Shown piece by piece: positions 35,165 to 44,774 of a stretch of 49,854 nt of DNA. Both the position numbers and the translations under genes were made by a program. The DNA is taken from assembly GCA_937911865.1 (NCBI GenBank), contig CALDSK010000080.1, forward strand, positions 1 to 49,854, in the 5' to 3' direction. Under the pieces are notes generated by a model. It worked only from the letters and a program-made list of their open reading frames with translations. It made no database searches and was not told where the DNA came from. The stretch comes from an uncultured Synechococcus sp. (GTDB lineage Bacteria; Cyanobacteriota; Cyanobacteriia; Phormidesmidales; Phormidesmidaceae). Within the stretch, counting starts at the first letter, position 1. Each line of letters starts with the position of its first letter.

Positions 35165-36715
35165 TCAATCGAGTGGGGGCAGGTAGACCTCTATCATCTT
35201 CAGAAGCTGGGCTTTAGAGAAGGGCTTCTCCAAATAGTCAGTTGCGCCTGCGGCCCTCGCTTTAGCTTTATTGATTGCATTGGTATTGCTGCTAATCATA
35301 ATGATTGGCGTTTGCTTAAACATCGATCCTCTTCTCAGCATCTGACAAAGCTTGTGACCATCAATTCTAGGCATGGTGATATCTAGCAAAATAAGATCGG
35401 GCCTCATAGAACAGATTTTGGCAATAGAGCCAATCGGATCTAGGACCAGCTGAAGCTTGAATCGGTTGGAGTCAAGATAGTCACTAATCCGATCGAGCAG
35501 CAGCTGATTATCATCAATGCAAATAATCAGATAGTCAGACTTCGCTTCACCTGCCGGTTTGGTCTCTGGCGTAATGACATCCGGCTGAATAACTTCTGGT
35601 GTGATGACATCTGGCTGAACCACTGCCGGTTGAACAACTGCCGGTTGAACCACTGCCGGCTGAACCACTGCCGGTTGAACAGCTTCTAGCGTCCTTGGCA
35701 TAGCCGCTACGGCAGAACGATGAGCAGAAGCAGATTCGCGGTTATAGCTGTTCTGCCTATGGTCATTTTGGCTGTAGTCATTTGGCTGATGAGTGCGGCT
35801 ATGTAGGGTCTCGGCTCGCTGAGCGATCGCAGGCAGCGGTTGATTGTTATCAGGCAGCCAGGGCAAGCGATCGAGCGGTGGAACCGGAGGCCACAGCTTC
35901 AGCAACCGGTGCTGAATGTAAGGATAGAGAAGCTGGGATAGCTTGAGTTCGTCTATTTTTAGCGTGATAGAGAGCTGGCGAATGCTAGCACCCTGCATAA
36001 GGCGAGCAAGGGATTCTAACGTTTGCTGCGGCAGCGTGCCACCCGGCAGCGCTTTGCTCAAATGAGCTGGCTGATCGCAGTAGGGCCTCTGGTGAGGAGA
36101 GATAATGCGATCGCCTAAATTTTGCCAAAGCTGAAGCCTGGCTATCAAGGCGTCAACCAAAGGAGAAAACGCCAGCCCGCCATAGGCCAAATGCCATGAC
36201 TCAGCTGGAAGATCGTGCCAGGTGATAACCGCTGACGCGAGGCCGATTAGTGACGCGATCGCATCTTCAGAAAGTCTATCAAGGACTTTTTTAGCCTGCT
36301 TTGCGCTCAAAGCATTGCGCTGCACCAAAGCACCTAAAACAGTAGTAGTCCAGCTCAAGGACTCTAAACCAGCATCGACCTTTGGACGGTAGGTTTCTAG
36401 CGAAATCAGCTGCCAGTAAGTAGGCAAAGCAGTCTCGTACCCCAACGAAGGCAGCACTGATTCAAACGCCGTCAAATATTGCAAAGAGTGAGTCGCAAAC
36501 AGCAGGTGCCCATCTACAACATCAATGCACCATTCCACCGGCCGGCTGGCTACTCTCTGACGTCCTATACCGTGATTGCTTACCGCCTGACTGCCTAACC
36601 CGTTATTTTCCAACAGGTTGCCTTCCGCCCACTGACTTTCCACCCGCTTACCGATGACGTGAGCCCGTCCGTCCTGCAGGGGAAATATGAGTTCATTCAG
36701 AAATGAGGTATTCAT
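35165..36715 (-). CDS. PatA-type response regulator (PixG/HmpA-like)
   Basis: With the ATG at 36715 the protein has 516 residues. The N-terminal part is a PatA-specific region, starting MNTSFLNELIFPLQ and including WCIDVVDGHLLFATHSLQYL and QTLESLARLMQGASIRQLS. A long linker with AVVQP repeats follows, and then a C-terminal receiver with DDNQLLLDRI, the phospho-acceptor in LILLDITMPRIDG, and Lys in YLEKPFSK. It is the first gene of the taxis operon. The homologues PatA and PixG/HmpA act in heterocyst patterning and pilus motility; the operon context points to motility. An ATG at 36787 would add 24 unconserved residues. Confidence 0.87.
   Translation of the reverse strand: MNTSFLNELIFPLQDGRAHVIGKRVESQWAEGNLLENNGLGSQAVSNHGIGRQRVASRPVEWCIDVVDGHLLFATHSLQYLTAFESVLPSLGYETALPTYWQLISLETYRPKVDAGLESLSWTTTVLGALVQRNALSAKQAKKVLDRLSEDAIASLIGLASAVITWHDLPAESWHLAYGGLAFSPLVDALIARLQLWQNLGDRIISPHQRPYCDQPAHLSKALPGGTLPQQTLESLARLMQGASIRQLSITLKIDELKLSQLLYPYIQHRLLKLWPPVPPLDRLPWLPDNNQPLPAIAQRAETLHSRTHQPNDYSQNDHRQNSYNRESASAHRSAVAAMPRTLEAVQPAVVQPAVVQPAVVQPAVVQPDVITPEVIQPDVITPETKPAGEAKSDYLIICIDDNQLLLDRISDYLDSNRFKLQLVLDPIGSIAKICSMRPDLILLDITMPRIDGHKLCQMLRRGSMFKQTPIIMISSNTNAINKAKARAAGATDYLEKPFSKAQLLKMIEVYLPPLD
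35613..35687. repeat. 15-bp coding tandem repeat, five copies
   Basis: Units at 35613, 35628, 35643, 35658 and 35673 (GGTTGAACCACTGCC type) encode Ala-Val-Val-Gln-Pro repeats in the PatA linker; more diverged VITPEVIQP copies follow on the receiver side. Confidence 0.92.
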
Positions 36716-37400
36716 CAACCGAAGATCAGCACAATTTAGCTGTGCGTGATTATGCGTAGAATGCTTGGTGCCATGGATGCGATGCAAGCATCAATTTGCG
36801 ACTTAGTCAGCGGTTTACCGCTTAAGAGTAAGTAACAAACAGTCCTGTATGTGAATAAAATACGCAATAACTACGTATCTACACAGAGTGATGAATTTTA
36901 GCTTGCTTTAATTTTTACACGCCCAGTTAGAGCTATCAGGGGAAAACGTAGCGATTTATATGATTTTTCCGGTTTATTTCCGGATTATTGCAACGCTCAG
37001 ATCAGCTGCACAAACTGTGACTTAACGATGTGACCACACGCACATTTTATCGGCCACATCCTCTCGTTTTTAAGCTGCTCCAGAGCACCTTGGTGCGCCC
37101 TAGCACCTTATTGGTTGCAACAGAGCCAGATCGCCGAGTAATTCAAGTAGGCGATCTGGCTCTGTTGCATGTTCACCGAATTCGGAAAGACCTTGCGAGA
37201 AAATCATGCTTCTACACCTCTACTGCCAAGGCTTCATAACGCTCACTTATAGAAGCTATTGATATCGCTATTCGAGCATCATTACCGAGACGAGTAGCGT
37301 TGAAGCAGCGTCGCCTCTCTCAAAAAAGAGCTGGGTGTCATTCTGTTTCATCGCGGTAGGTTAGGACTAACACAGCAAGTGCGACAGTGGGTCGCCATGC
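36716..37400. other. Gap between the taxis operon and the lipase
   Basis: No intact gene is seen. The part next to the PatA-type start (36720-37020) is AT-rich and should contain the taxis operon promoter. The rest holds a 20-bp perfect inverted repeat (37116-37169) and a LysR helix-turn-helix relic (37307-37405). The open frame 37030-37239 spans the inverted repeat and has no recognisable protein. Confidence 0.65.
37116..37169. repeat. 20-bp perfect inverted repeat
   Basis: TGCAACAGAGCCAGATCGCC (37116-37135) and its exact complement (37150-37169) enclose 14 bases. No T tract follows on either side, so it is not a standard terminator. The outer 12 bases, GGCTCTGTTGCA, resemble the terminal repeats of IS6-type elements from memory, and the inner 8 bases match the target-duplication size of that family, so an insertion scar is possible. 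Confidence 0.8.
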
Positions 37401-37405
37401 TCAGG
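37307..37405 (+). pseudogene. Relic of a LysR-type helix-turn-helix
   Basis: Read from 37307, the frame gives SVASLKKELGVILFHRGR and then LGLTQQVRQW, a good match to the second half of the LysR DNA-binding domain. A TGA stands in frame at 37301-37303, no start precedes it, and the effector domain is missing. The end runs into the tail of the lipase gene. It is a small leftover of a lost regulator gene. Confidence 0.5.
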
Positions 37406-38204
37406 TCTCTGTGTTCAATGCCCTTGCGCTCAACGCTTTAATGTAATTGCCAATGCGATGATCTTCAAAGCTACCGATTACAATTCTCCAGGTAAATCTT
37501 CGCGCCATCTTAACTGACTGGTCAACATGCCGGTAGCCCTGCCAAAGTGTCGGCAGACCTGCCACCGCGTCCCAACCATTCACCACCCGCCAGGTATCTG
37601 GAACCCGGCGATTATAAGAGTCAACAAACGCCGAGTTGCCCACCCGAGGAGAGCCAAAAGAATACGCTTCTACCGAGACGTTAGTGCCGAAGTTGTACTG
37701 CAAATCGACCGCACACAGCGTAGCGATCGCCCCCCCCAGACTATGGCCCGTTAACCGGTAGGTCGTAGCACCGCTGTTTTTCACATAATCATGAATGCGA
37801 TCGCGCACCGACAGATAGGCCTGCACAAACCCCTTATGCATCTTCACCGGGTCGCTAGGCTCAGCATACGCATCAGGATAAACCAGCTCTTCATTCTCAG
37901 TCACCGAGTCAGCCATCGACTTCATCTGCTCGCGAAACGCTTCTTTCTCAGCCTTCGACCAGGCGTACTCGGTTTGCCCCACCCTGGCATTCGTCCCCCA
38001 GTCTCTATCCTTATCGCTGCCTCGAAACACAATAGTCACTAGCGGTATCGACGCATCTTCTAAAATCGCTAGCTGCGTATCGGTTCTACCAATTTCAATC
38101 AACGTCGGAGCCACTCCCGACCAATCTCGAAACTCAATTGCCGAGAAGTCTTGATACACATCCTGCGATAAACGCGCACATTGCAAAGCAGTTTTGTAAT
38201 CCAT
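37401..38204 (-). CDS. Class 3 lipase-like hydrolase
   Basis: The 267-residue protein has the class 3 lipase pattern: oxyanion-side motif VTIVFRGSDKDRDW (58-70), nucleophile elbow GHSLGG with S155, then FGSPRVGN, with D212 in NGWDAVAGLP and H249 in FEDHRIGNY completing the triad. It has no signal peptide, so it is probably cytosolic or exported by another route. The substrate is likely a glycerolipid or other ester. It stands 154 bases after the CHASE2 kinase on the same strand and may be a separate unit. Confidence 0.9.
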   Translation of the reverse strand: MDYKTALQCARLSQDVYQDFSAIEFRDWSGVAPTLIEIGRTDTQLAILEDASIPLVTIVFRGSDKDRDWGTNARVGQTEYAWSKAEKEAFREQMKSMADSVTENEELVYPDAYAEPSDPVKMHKGFVQAYLSVRDRIHDYVKNSGATTYRLTGHSLGGAIATLCAVDLQYNFGTNVSVEAYSFGSPRVGNSAFVDSYNRRVPDTWRVVNGWDAVAGLPTLWQGYRHVDQSVKMARRFTWRIVIGSFEDHRIGNYIKALSARALNTET

Positions 38205-38358
38205 CGAAGTTACCTCAGAGGTTCAAGAGCTTTTATAGCAAGTTGCCATAAAACGCGATCACAAAAAGGTATCAGGGAATCATCCACAGATTACGCAATC
38301 TTTTTCGCTGCGCCCTCTCACACGCGCGCTCATGCCTTTTCCCAAGGACCAAACAGCC

Positions 38359-40782
38359 TCAAACCTCCTCAAACTGATACTCCACACCCAAATGCTCAGA
38401 CAGCTTATCGAGCAGCTCCTCTCGTCTAAAAGGCTTACTCACAAAATCATCACAGCCAGCAATCAAACTGCGCTCACGGTCTTGATCAAAAGCATTAGCC
38501 GTCAGCGCAATAATCACGGGCGCAGACAAATGATTCTCCTGACTCTTTTGACGAATGTAGCGCGTGGCATCGCAGCCATTCATCACCGGCATTTGCATAT
38601 CCATCCAAATCAAATGCGGCTGCCAGCTCTCCCACAGGTCGACCGCTTCCTGGCCGTTAGTTGCCTGCAAAACTTGAAATCCTAAAGAAGTCAACAGCTT
38701 GTGCAGTAGCTTACGGCTAACCAGATTATCTTCAGCAATTAACAGACGAAAGGCTGGCTGATTAGGTGCCAAACCGCTCACTGACCGCGAGCTCGGCTGG
38801 TCAACCGCAGCCGATGAGCGATCTGCAAGAATATCGAACTGAAAAGTTGTGCCTTCATCCAAACGCGTATTGAGCGTCAGTTCTCCCCCCATCAAACGAA
38901 CCAGCTGATGGCTAATAGACAACCCCAAGCCTGCACCCTCAACAGCAGCCTGACCGGCCTCTCCCTGAGTAAAGACTTCAAACAGTGTCGAAACTTCATC
39001 CGGCTTAATGCCTGGGCCTGTATCAGCAACTTCAAAGTGCAGCTTTGTTTTAGGATAGTCAAGCGCATGCTCAGACACCCTCACAACAACCTCGCCAGCC
39101 GCTGTAAACTTAATCGCATTGTTGAGTAAATTCAACAGCACCTGCCGCAGTTTACCTTCATCAGCAGTCACGTACTTAGAGAGTTGTTCACTATAGTCAA
39201 AATGAAGCCACAGGCCCTTCGCTTCCGCCTTGGGTGCTAGCATCTCTTTCAGCAGTTCTAACAGCGCATGCAAATCAAAACTCTTTTTTTGTAGAACAAT
39301 CCGATCGGCTTCTATCTGAGAAATCTCTAAAACATTGTTGATCAAGCTCAACAAATGCTCTCCGCTCAAACTAATAATATTCACAGTCTTCTTTTGCTGC
39401 GGGGTGAGCGACAGGTCTTGATTAAGCAGCTGAGTAAACCCCAAAATGGCATTCAACGGCGTGCGCAGCTCATGGCTCATTTTCGCTAAAAACTGACTCT
39501 TTGCCTGAGAAGCGGCCTCCGCTCGAATTCTTGCATTCTCTAGCTGAAGATTTTGCTGAGCAAGCGCTACCCGCTGCTGCTGCAAGCTCAAAATTTCGAT
39601 TCCAGCAATCATACTAGCCGCACCCACTAAAGCGAGCAGCGGCGGCACCAGGGGAATCCACCAGCCCGCTAAAAAGGCTAGATAGCTGCTGACTATCAAA
39701 ATGCCACCAGACACCGTGACCGCGATCGCCCATATAGCCAGCCGGGTTAAAATCCGCCGACTGTGCTGTTTCATCGTCATCAGCGAGCCGTACCCAAAGG
39801 CACCCACCCCCGACCACAGCAGTATCCAAACCCACTCCACAGGCTCGGCCCACACCTGAAAAATCGTCCGACCCTCCAGCGCGCCGCTCAGCAGCGTGCT
39901 GGTAATATTTGCATGAACCACCATACCGGCGGTTGCTTCAGGCGTCCCAACGATTCGGCTGCTGTAGGGCGTGTAAAAGAGATCGTTCAAGCTAGGGGCG
40001 ATCGCACCAATAATCACCACGCGATCGCGCACCAAGTCAGGATCTAGCTGATTGTTCAACACCGCTGTGAGCGACACCTGATGAAACGCTTGAATATGCC
40101 CGCGAAAGTTAATTAGTAGCTGATAGCCACCTGCGTTCGTACGAATATAGCCCCCGCTGTTACTGCGAAAAGGCCGTAGCACCGCCTGACCCAAACGATA
40201 CTTTTTTTGCTGTTCATCCAGCACTTCTTGGTCCACCGCTTGCGCATCTAAATAGCGCACCGCTAGCTCTGCCCCCAGGCCATACCGAGACTCCCCAGCC
40301 GCATTATCGTGAGAGAGCAGGCCGCGGCGCACCTTTCCATCCGCATCTACAAGCACATCAGTCAACGCCACCTGCGCCTGTTCCGCCAGCTGGGGCGGGG
40401 CGGTTACCGTTCGCCCAACGCCTTTCTCAACCCCCACCAAATTGGGCGTCGTCATCATCACTTGAGTCCACAGCTCGTGGCCAGGTTCCACCGGAATATC
40501 GCGATATATATCCAGTCCAATCACCGCTGGCTGATACTGTTTAAGCACCGTCACCAGCTGGGCTAACGTTGCATCGGCCAGCGGCCACTGTCCCAACGCC
40601 TGAATATCAGATTCGTCGATCGTGACTAGCAAAATGCGCTTATCTACAGCTTCTGCGGGGCGATGCTGAAAGTAGCGGTCGTAAGTCGCCCATTCAAAAA
40701 GCTGTAGGGCACCTGTGCATCTGCTGGCTATCACCAGTCCTGCCACAACGGGAGTGGCAACAAGCGCGATACTCCATCGCAT
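38359..40782 (-). CDS. CHASE2-domain hybrid histidine kinase
   Basis: The 807-residue protein begins with a helix (4-20), then a CHASE2 extracytoplasmic sensor (about 30-300; KRILLVTIDESDIQALGQW, AVIGLDIYRD, VVIIGAIAPSLNDLFYTP), three further helices (about 315-400), a DHp (H437 in SHELRTPLNAI), an ATPase (NLLNNAIKF, DTGPGI) and a receiver (D728 in WMDMQMPVMNG). The GxGLGLS box reads GAGLGLS. Its ATG follows the DUF928 stop with no gap (TAAATG), so the two are co-translated. With the CHAT-TPR gene upstream it forms a set seen repeatedly in cyanobacteria; the CHASE2 ligand is unknown. Confidence 0.9.
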   Translation of the reverse strand: MRWSIALVATPVVAGLVIASRCTGALQLFEWATYDRYFQHRPAEAVDKRILLVTIDESDIQALGQWPLADATLAQLVTVLKQYQPAVIGLDIYRDIPVEPGHELWTQVMMTTPNLVGVEKGVGRTVTAPPQLAEQAQVALTDVLVDADGKVRRGLLSHDNAAGESRYGLGAELAVRYLDAQAVDQEVLDEQQKKYRLGQAVLRPFRSNSGGYIRTNAGGYQLLINFRGHIQAFHQVSLTAVLNNQLDPDLVRDRVVIIGAIAPSLNDLFYTPYSSRIVGTPEATAGMVVHANITSTLLSGALEGRTIFQVWAEPVEWVWILLWSGVGAFGYGSLMTMKQHSRRILTRLAIWAIAVTVSGGILIVSSYLAFLAGWWIPLVPPLLALVGAASMIAGIEILSLQQQRVALAQQNLQLENARIRAEAASQAKSQFLAKMSHELRTPLNAILGFTQLLNQDLSLTPQQKKTVNIISLSGEHLLSLINNVLEISQIEADRIVLQKKSFDLHALLELLKEMLAPKAEAKGLWLHFDYSEQLSKYVTADEGKLRQVLLNLLNNAIKFTAAGEVVVRVSEHALDYPKTKLHFEVADTGPGIKPDEVSTLFEVFTQGEAGQAAVEGAGLGLSISHQLVRLMGGELTLNTRLDEGTTFQFDILADRSSAAVDQPSSRSVSGLAPNQPAFRLLIAEDNLVSRKLLHKLLTSLGFQVLQATNGQEAVDLWESWQPHLIWMDMQMPVMNGCDATRYIRQKSQENHLSAPVIIALTANAFDQDRERSLIAGCDDFVSKPFRREELLDKLSEHLGVEYQFEEV

Positions 40783-41616
40783 TTAATCTGACCTGGAAGG
40801 AAGTGACGTTTCAGTTATGTTTTGCATTTGCAGGAGTGGCGTATTCGCGATCGCACCTAGACGTTCAGATTGCAGCAATTCAGCCCAATCATCACTCAGC
40901 ACACGATCTGCGGGATAAGCCTGTTTCAGGGCTACTAAGCTAGCGAGCATATCATGCCAAATGCCTGCTTGACCATAGGCCACCGTCTGCGCCGAGAGCA
41001 ACGAACTTTCTGTCACGCGCTCTTCTATTGTCTCCGCTGCTATCTCTTCAGATATTTCTTCGGTCATCTCTTCGGTCATTTCCACCCGCCGAATGTAGCC
41101 GCTCGCCGCAGGCAGATCGGTTTGAGCCGAGTGGCAAAGCAAGACCAGTGACCACTCATACGTAGACCCAATCAGCAGCTCAGGGCTATCTGCCGGCAAG
41201 GTAATTTGCAAAATACCATCGGTTGCGCTCAGCGGTAAAGACGCCTGGTAAACGCCACGATTTCCAGCATCTTTCAGGGTGAAGTGTGCCCGCGTAGACG
41301 TTGTAGCAGGAACATATACAAGCAGCGTTGGATGCGGCTTCACCGTGAGCCCTAATCCAGACTGAGGCACTAGCGCCGTCATAGGTGCCTGATAAACTTC
41401 GTCGTCAGCGCATTTCACCTCAGCCGAGCGAGAGGCCCCACCCCGAGAATCATCAACTTGCTCATCAGTAGGCGGTTCAAAGAGCCGACGGCGACGCGCT
41501 TGTAGCTGCATATCCACGGCTAGCGTACCAGCTAGCACGCTCTCTATCAAAAGTCCGTTCAGCATAGAGAACGTGATAAAAAAGAGAAAACGAGAAAAGT
41601 TGAGAAAAGATTTCAT
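40783..41616 (-). CDS. DUF928-family exported protein
   Basis: The 277-residue protein has an N-terminal hydrophobic segment (about 8-28) with probable cleavage after VLAG near residue 30. The rest matches DUF928, a cyanobacterial family of unknown function: ALVPQSGLGLTVKPHPTLLV, YVPATTS, STYEWSLVLLCHS, then a helical C-terminus with IWHDMLASLVAL. A charged TEEMTEEISEE run comes from 12-bp duplications. DUF928 genes often sit beside CHASE2 and CHAT-TPR genes, as here, so it may be a periplasmic accessory of that sensor. It lies 288 bases after the CHAT gene and abuts the kinase gene. Confidence 0.85.
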   Translation of the reverse strand: MKSFLNFSRFLFFITFSMLNGLLIESVLAGTLAVDMQLQARRRRLFEPPTDEQVDDSRGGASRSAEVKCADDEVYQAPMTALVPQSGLGLTVKPHPTLLVYVPATTSTRAHFTLKDAGNRGVYQASLPLSATDGILQITLPADSPELLIGSTYEWSLVLLCHSAQTDLPAASGYIRRVEMTEEMTEEISEEIAAETIEERVTESSLLSAQTVAYGQAGIWHDMLASLVALKQAYPADRVLSDDWAELLQSERLGAIANTPLLQMQNITETSLPSRSD

Positions 41617-41904
41617 AGTCGCACTGAACCAAGCGTTGGAAAAACAGAGTGTTAGAGCACCACGACTGCACCTTTGAAAGAATAAATCTGAGAATGTTCT
41701 TTTTCGTTATTCTCTTCCGTTATATTGCGTGGTCGCAGCTATTGTAGGAATTCTGTCTCACCACTCATCTATTTTTGTTGTTGATCCGCCTGGAATTTAG
41801 CATCACTTTACATACGCAGGCGACAAAATGCGTTGTAGAAAGATTTAATGACACCTCTAGCAGTCAAAAGGGATCGGTGTTTACGCAGTCAAAAAATTCT
41901 TTTG

Positions 41905-44610
41905 TTACAGCCAGCTACCGACTAAAACAAACGGTGCCCAGTAAAAAGGATGCTGATACTGCGGCTGTGCCAACAAACTGAGTTGAGCCGCTCTTAGCGC
42001 CTCAGCCTTAGTCATTTCTGGACTTTCAGCCAATGCCTCTTCAGAACTATTCACCAGCGCCTGATAAAACTGCGCCATCAAAACAGCCGTAGAATCATCT
42101 TTCACCTGCCACAGTGTCGCCAGAGTACTGCGAGCCCCAGAGCGCAGCGCCATACCCGCCAAACCCAGTGCAGCCCGCCGATCGCCCGTAGCGGTTTGGC
42201 AGGCACTTAGCACCAACAGAGACAGCGGCTGGCCTGTGCTTTGCTGCCTAGGACGCAAAATTTCATTGAGATCCTCAATCGTAATTCGACCATTCCAGGC
42301 CAGCAAAAACGTCTCCTCTAAGCGAGAGCTAAACTGACCATGAGTGGCCAAATGCACAATAGGAAAAGGCGTTTTGTGTAGCGTGCGGTTCAACCGATCA
42401 GTCGTAAAAGTTTGATTAATCAGCGCTGTTGTTGGCAGCATTTCTGCAATTTTATTTATCTCAGCGTCCACAGCTGGTAGCGCCGAAAACCCTGCCTGAG
42501 CCTCGCTAACGCCACCGGTAAAAGCTTCTAAACTACTAGCATCAAGCGGCTGCGGATCGAGCAGCTGTAGCCCAGTACTAAAAGCTAGGGCGTAACGTTC
42601 TATCAGATACTGTTGGCCATCATGCAAAGCAGCCATCGGCAGATTTCGCAGAGCACCGTCTAACACAAACACCAAAGTTTGAGTATTGGTCAAGCGCACC
42701 TCAGCAGGTCGAATGAGCCAGTCATAAATCTGCTGAGAGAGTCGTAGTCGGTCCGTATCAAAAAAGTGAGGATTTAGATAGCGCCGCAGGTCAAAAAGAG
42801 TCGCTTCGATCTCTACCTGTGGAAGTCGAGTTTCGTAGTGAAATAGCGGCTGACCGGGCTGAGAGACAATCACCGCCAGCCGATCGGGCAAAATAATCGG
42901 GTATAAAACAGCAGCTGTTCTATCTATCGTATCAATTGACTGAGAGGCGGCTGGCAAGCAGGCTTGATGAAAAAAATTGTCGATTTCTGCCAGCTGTAAC
43001 GACTCAATTAGCGCTCTTGCCTGCTTTAGCTGTGATTGTTTTAGCTGAGCTTGATCGGTAGAGCTATCTAATAACAGTGAAACCAGCTCTCGATAAACAG
43101 GTTCTACGGTTTCAAGATAAGAGAATTGACGATCGGGCGTCAGCGAAACTAACGATTGTCGTAAAGATTGAAGAGAATCGACCGCCTGAGTATAGGCAGC
43201 GATCGCACCCGCCTGTTGCCCTTGCTGCTTCAGAACACGGCCTAGCTGCCACTGCCCTTTAGCCGTGACATCCGGCGCGTTAATCTCTTCAGCCAGCGCC
43301 AACGCTTGCTGCGTCAGCTGCTCGGCTTCAGACCACTGTTGAGTCGTTTCGTACAAATGGCCCAGTTCCACGAGCGCAAAGGCTTCGGCCCGCATGTCGC
43401 CCAAATCACGAGCTACTCGCACCGCATTCGCTAGCAGCTGAGCAACCTCAGCATGCTTTACCGGGGTAGCCGCAACAGAACTCGCAACCTGTATCCAGCT
43501 GTCGACAAAATCAATGGTGGCATAAATGCGATCGCGGCCAGGCGGCAGCGTTTCCAGCTGGGTCGATATCGCCGTTACTAAAGGCAAGATCTCTGGCCGT
43601 TTTTCCGACAACTGCTCATCTATCGCTAAAAGCTGTAGCAAATTGAGCTGAGCTTCGATTCTAAGCTGAGGCTGGGGTGCGATCGCCGCAGCCTGTTCAT
43701 ACTGGGCCAGCGCAGCCGCTATATCCTCACGAGCCGCCAGCGTCTGACCCAAGCTAATACGAGTAGCACTCTCATCGGCGCTAAAAACAGGCATCGTCGC
43801 AGCCAGCTTTTGGACACTTGCCAGGCTCTCTGTCAGCAGCGATTGAGATTCCTCTAGCTCACCCATAGAGCGCAGAGCTGTCCCTAACAGCTTCAGCCCA
43901 CTCGCTTTGCGCGCTGCGTCGGACTGTTCATTAATATCTACAATTAGCCTTGCCAACAGCAGCTGAGACCGCGAGTGATGGCCCAAAATTTGTAGAGCCC
44001 TAGCTCGATTAAGCTCCGCACCCAGGTAACCAGTAGAATCTTTCGCTGAAGCATAGGTTATCGCTGCCTGCTGCCAGGTTTCAATACTCTGTTCTGGCTG
44101 GCCTAGCGCCAGCAGTAACTGTCCTTGCAGATTCAAGCTAGCACCCAGAAGCTGTAAGCCGGGTTCACCCATTGCGCTTAAAATCGCTTCACTCTCGGCG
44201 TTAGCCTGCTCAGACTGCGACCAGTAACCTAAATTAAAATCAGCAAGCGCCATATAGTGAATAGCTGTAGCCTGACCCAGAAGATTTCCCTGCGCTTCGT
44301 ACGCTACCGCCGCCTGCTGCCATACGTCAGCCGCCGCAGCCAACTGACCTAACGCAAACAAATCACGACCCTGTTCTATCAGCGCCGTTTCCTTTTCTGG
44401 CGTTTCACTTTCTAGATCGTGGCCCGCCAAAGCATTCTCTTTCAAGAATTCAGCGTCCCAGTCCTGACCGCCCGGCAAACCGCTTGTAGCTTGAATAATC
44501 GTAATATCCGTTTGTTTGCTCGTTGCTGGAGCTGTGATCACAGTCAACAAACAGCTCACAACAACTAAGAGAATGAATCCAATTCTTTTCAACCAGCGAT
44601 CGCTCAACAT
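41905..44610 (-). CDS. Exported TPR-CHAT protease-like protein
   Basis: The 901-residue protein has a signal or anchor helix (11-30), TPR-like repeats (about 60-480; ALFALGQLAAAADVWQQAAVAYEAQG-type helices), and a C-terminal CHAT domain (about 600-901). The caspase-like dyad is present: H757 in HLATHGQF and C804 in LVLSACQTATG. CHAT domains are cysteine proteases related to caspases and separase. The N-terminal signal puts this one outside the cytoplasm, unlike CHAT proteins of the CRISPR type III-E system, so a defence role is not suggested. Its gene heads a minus-strand set with DUF928 and a CHASE2 kinase, and it is divergent from a haemagglutinin-like gene across 164 bases. That protein is a possible substrate. 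Confidence 0.9.
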   Translation of the reverse strand: MLSDRWLKRIGFILLVVVSCLLTVITAPATSKQTDITIIQATSGLPGGQDWDAEFLKENALAGHDLESETPEKETALIEQGRDLFALGQLAAAADVWQQAAVAYEAQGNLLGQATAIHYMALADFNLGYWSQSEQANAESEAILSAMGEPGLQLLGASLNLQGQLLLALGQPEQSIETWQQAAITYASAKDSTGYLGAELNRARALQILGHHSRSQLLLARLIVDINEQSDAARKASGLKLLGTALRSMGELEESQSLLTESLASVQKLAATMPVFSADESATRISLGQTLAAREDIAAALAQYEQAAAIAPQPQLRIEAQLNLLQLLAIDEQLSEKRPEILPLVTAISTQLETLPPGRDRIYATIDFVDSWIQVASSVAATPVKHAEVAQLLANAVRVARDLGDMRAEAFALVELGHLYETTQQWSEAEQLTQQALALAEEINAPDVTAKGQWQLGRVLKQQGQQAGAIAAYTQAVDSLQSLRQSLVSLTPDRQFSYLETVEPVYRELVSLLLDSSTDQAQLKQSQLKQARALIESLQLAEIDNFFHQACLPAASQSIDTIDRTAAVLYPIILPDRLAVIVSQPGQPLFHYETRLPQVEIEATLFDLRRYLNPHFFDTDRLRLSQQIYDWLIRPAEVRLTNTQTLVFVLDGALRNLPMAALHDGQQYLIERYALAFSTGLQLLDPQPLDASSLEAFTGGVSEAQAGFSALPAVDAEINKIAEMLPTTALINQTFTTDRLNRTLHKTPFPIVHLATHGQFSSRLEETFLLAWNGRITIEDLNEILRPRQQSTGQPLSLLVLSACQTATGDRRAALGLAGMALRSGARSTLATLWQVKDDSTAVLMAQFYQALVNSSEEALAESPEMTKAEALRAAQLSLLAQPQYQHPFYWAPFVLVGSWL

Positions 44611-44774
44611 ATGGTTCCTTCTTCTCGCCCCTAAAATCGGGCATTAGCCTTTACCATGACCACAGTTGTTGAATTCAACTAACAATCTAGAGCGTCAGGA
44701 AGCATCCGGCAAATAATATCAGACGCGCATCCGCCCAAAGCAAATAATCTACAGGCCATTTAGACGTTTCACCC

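Noticed and set aside
37030..37239. 69-residue frame in the gap before the lipase
   Set aside because: It spans the perfect inverted repeat and shows no domain, signal or ribosome binding site.
41905..44610. CHAT-TPR protein as a CRISPR-associated or other defence effector
   Set aside because: It has an export signal and stands beside CHASE2, DUF928 and an exoprotein gene; no nuclease, cas or defence partner lies nearby.
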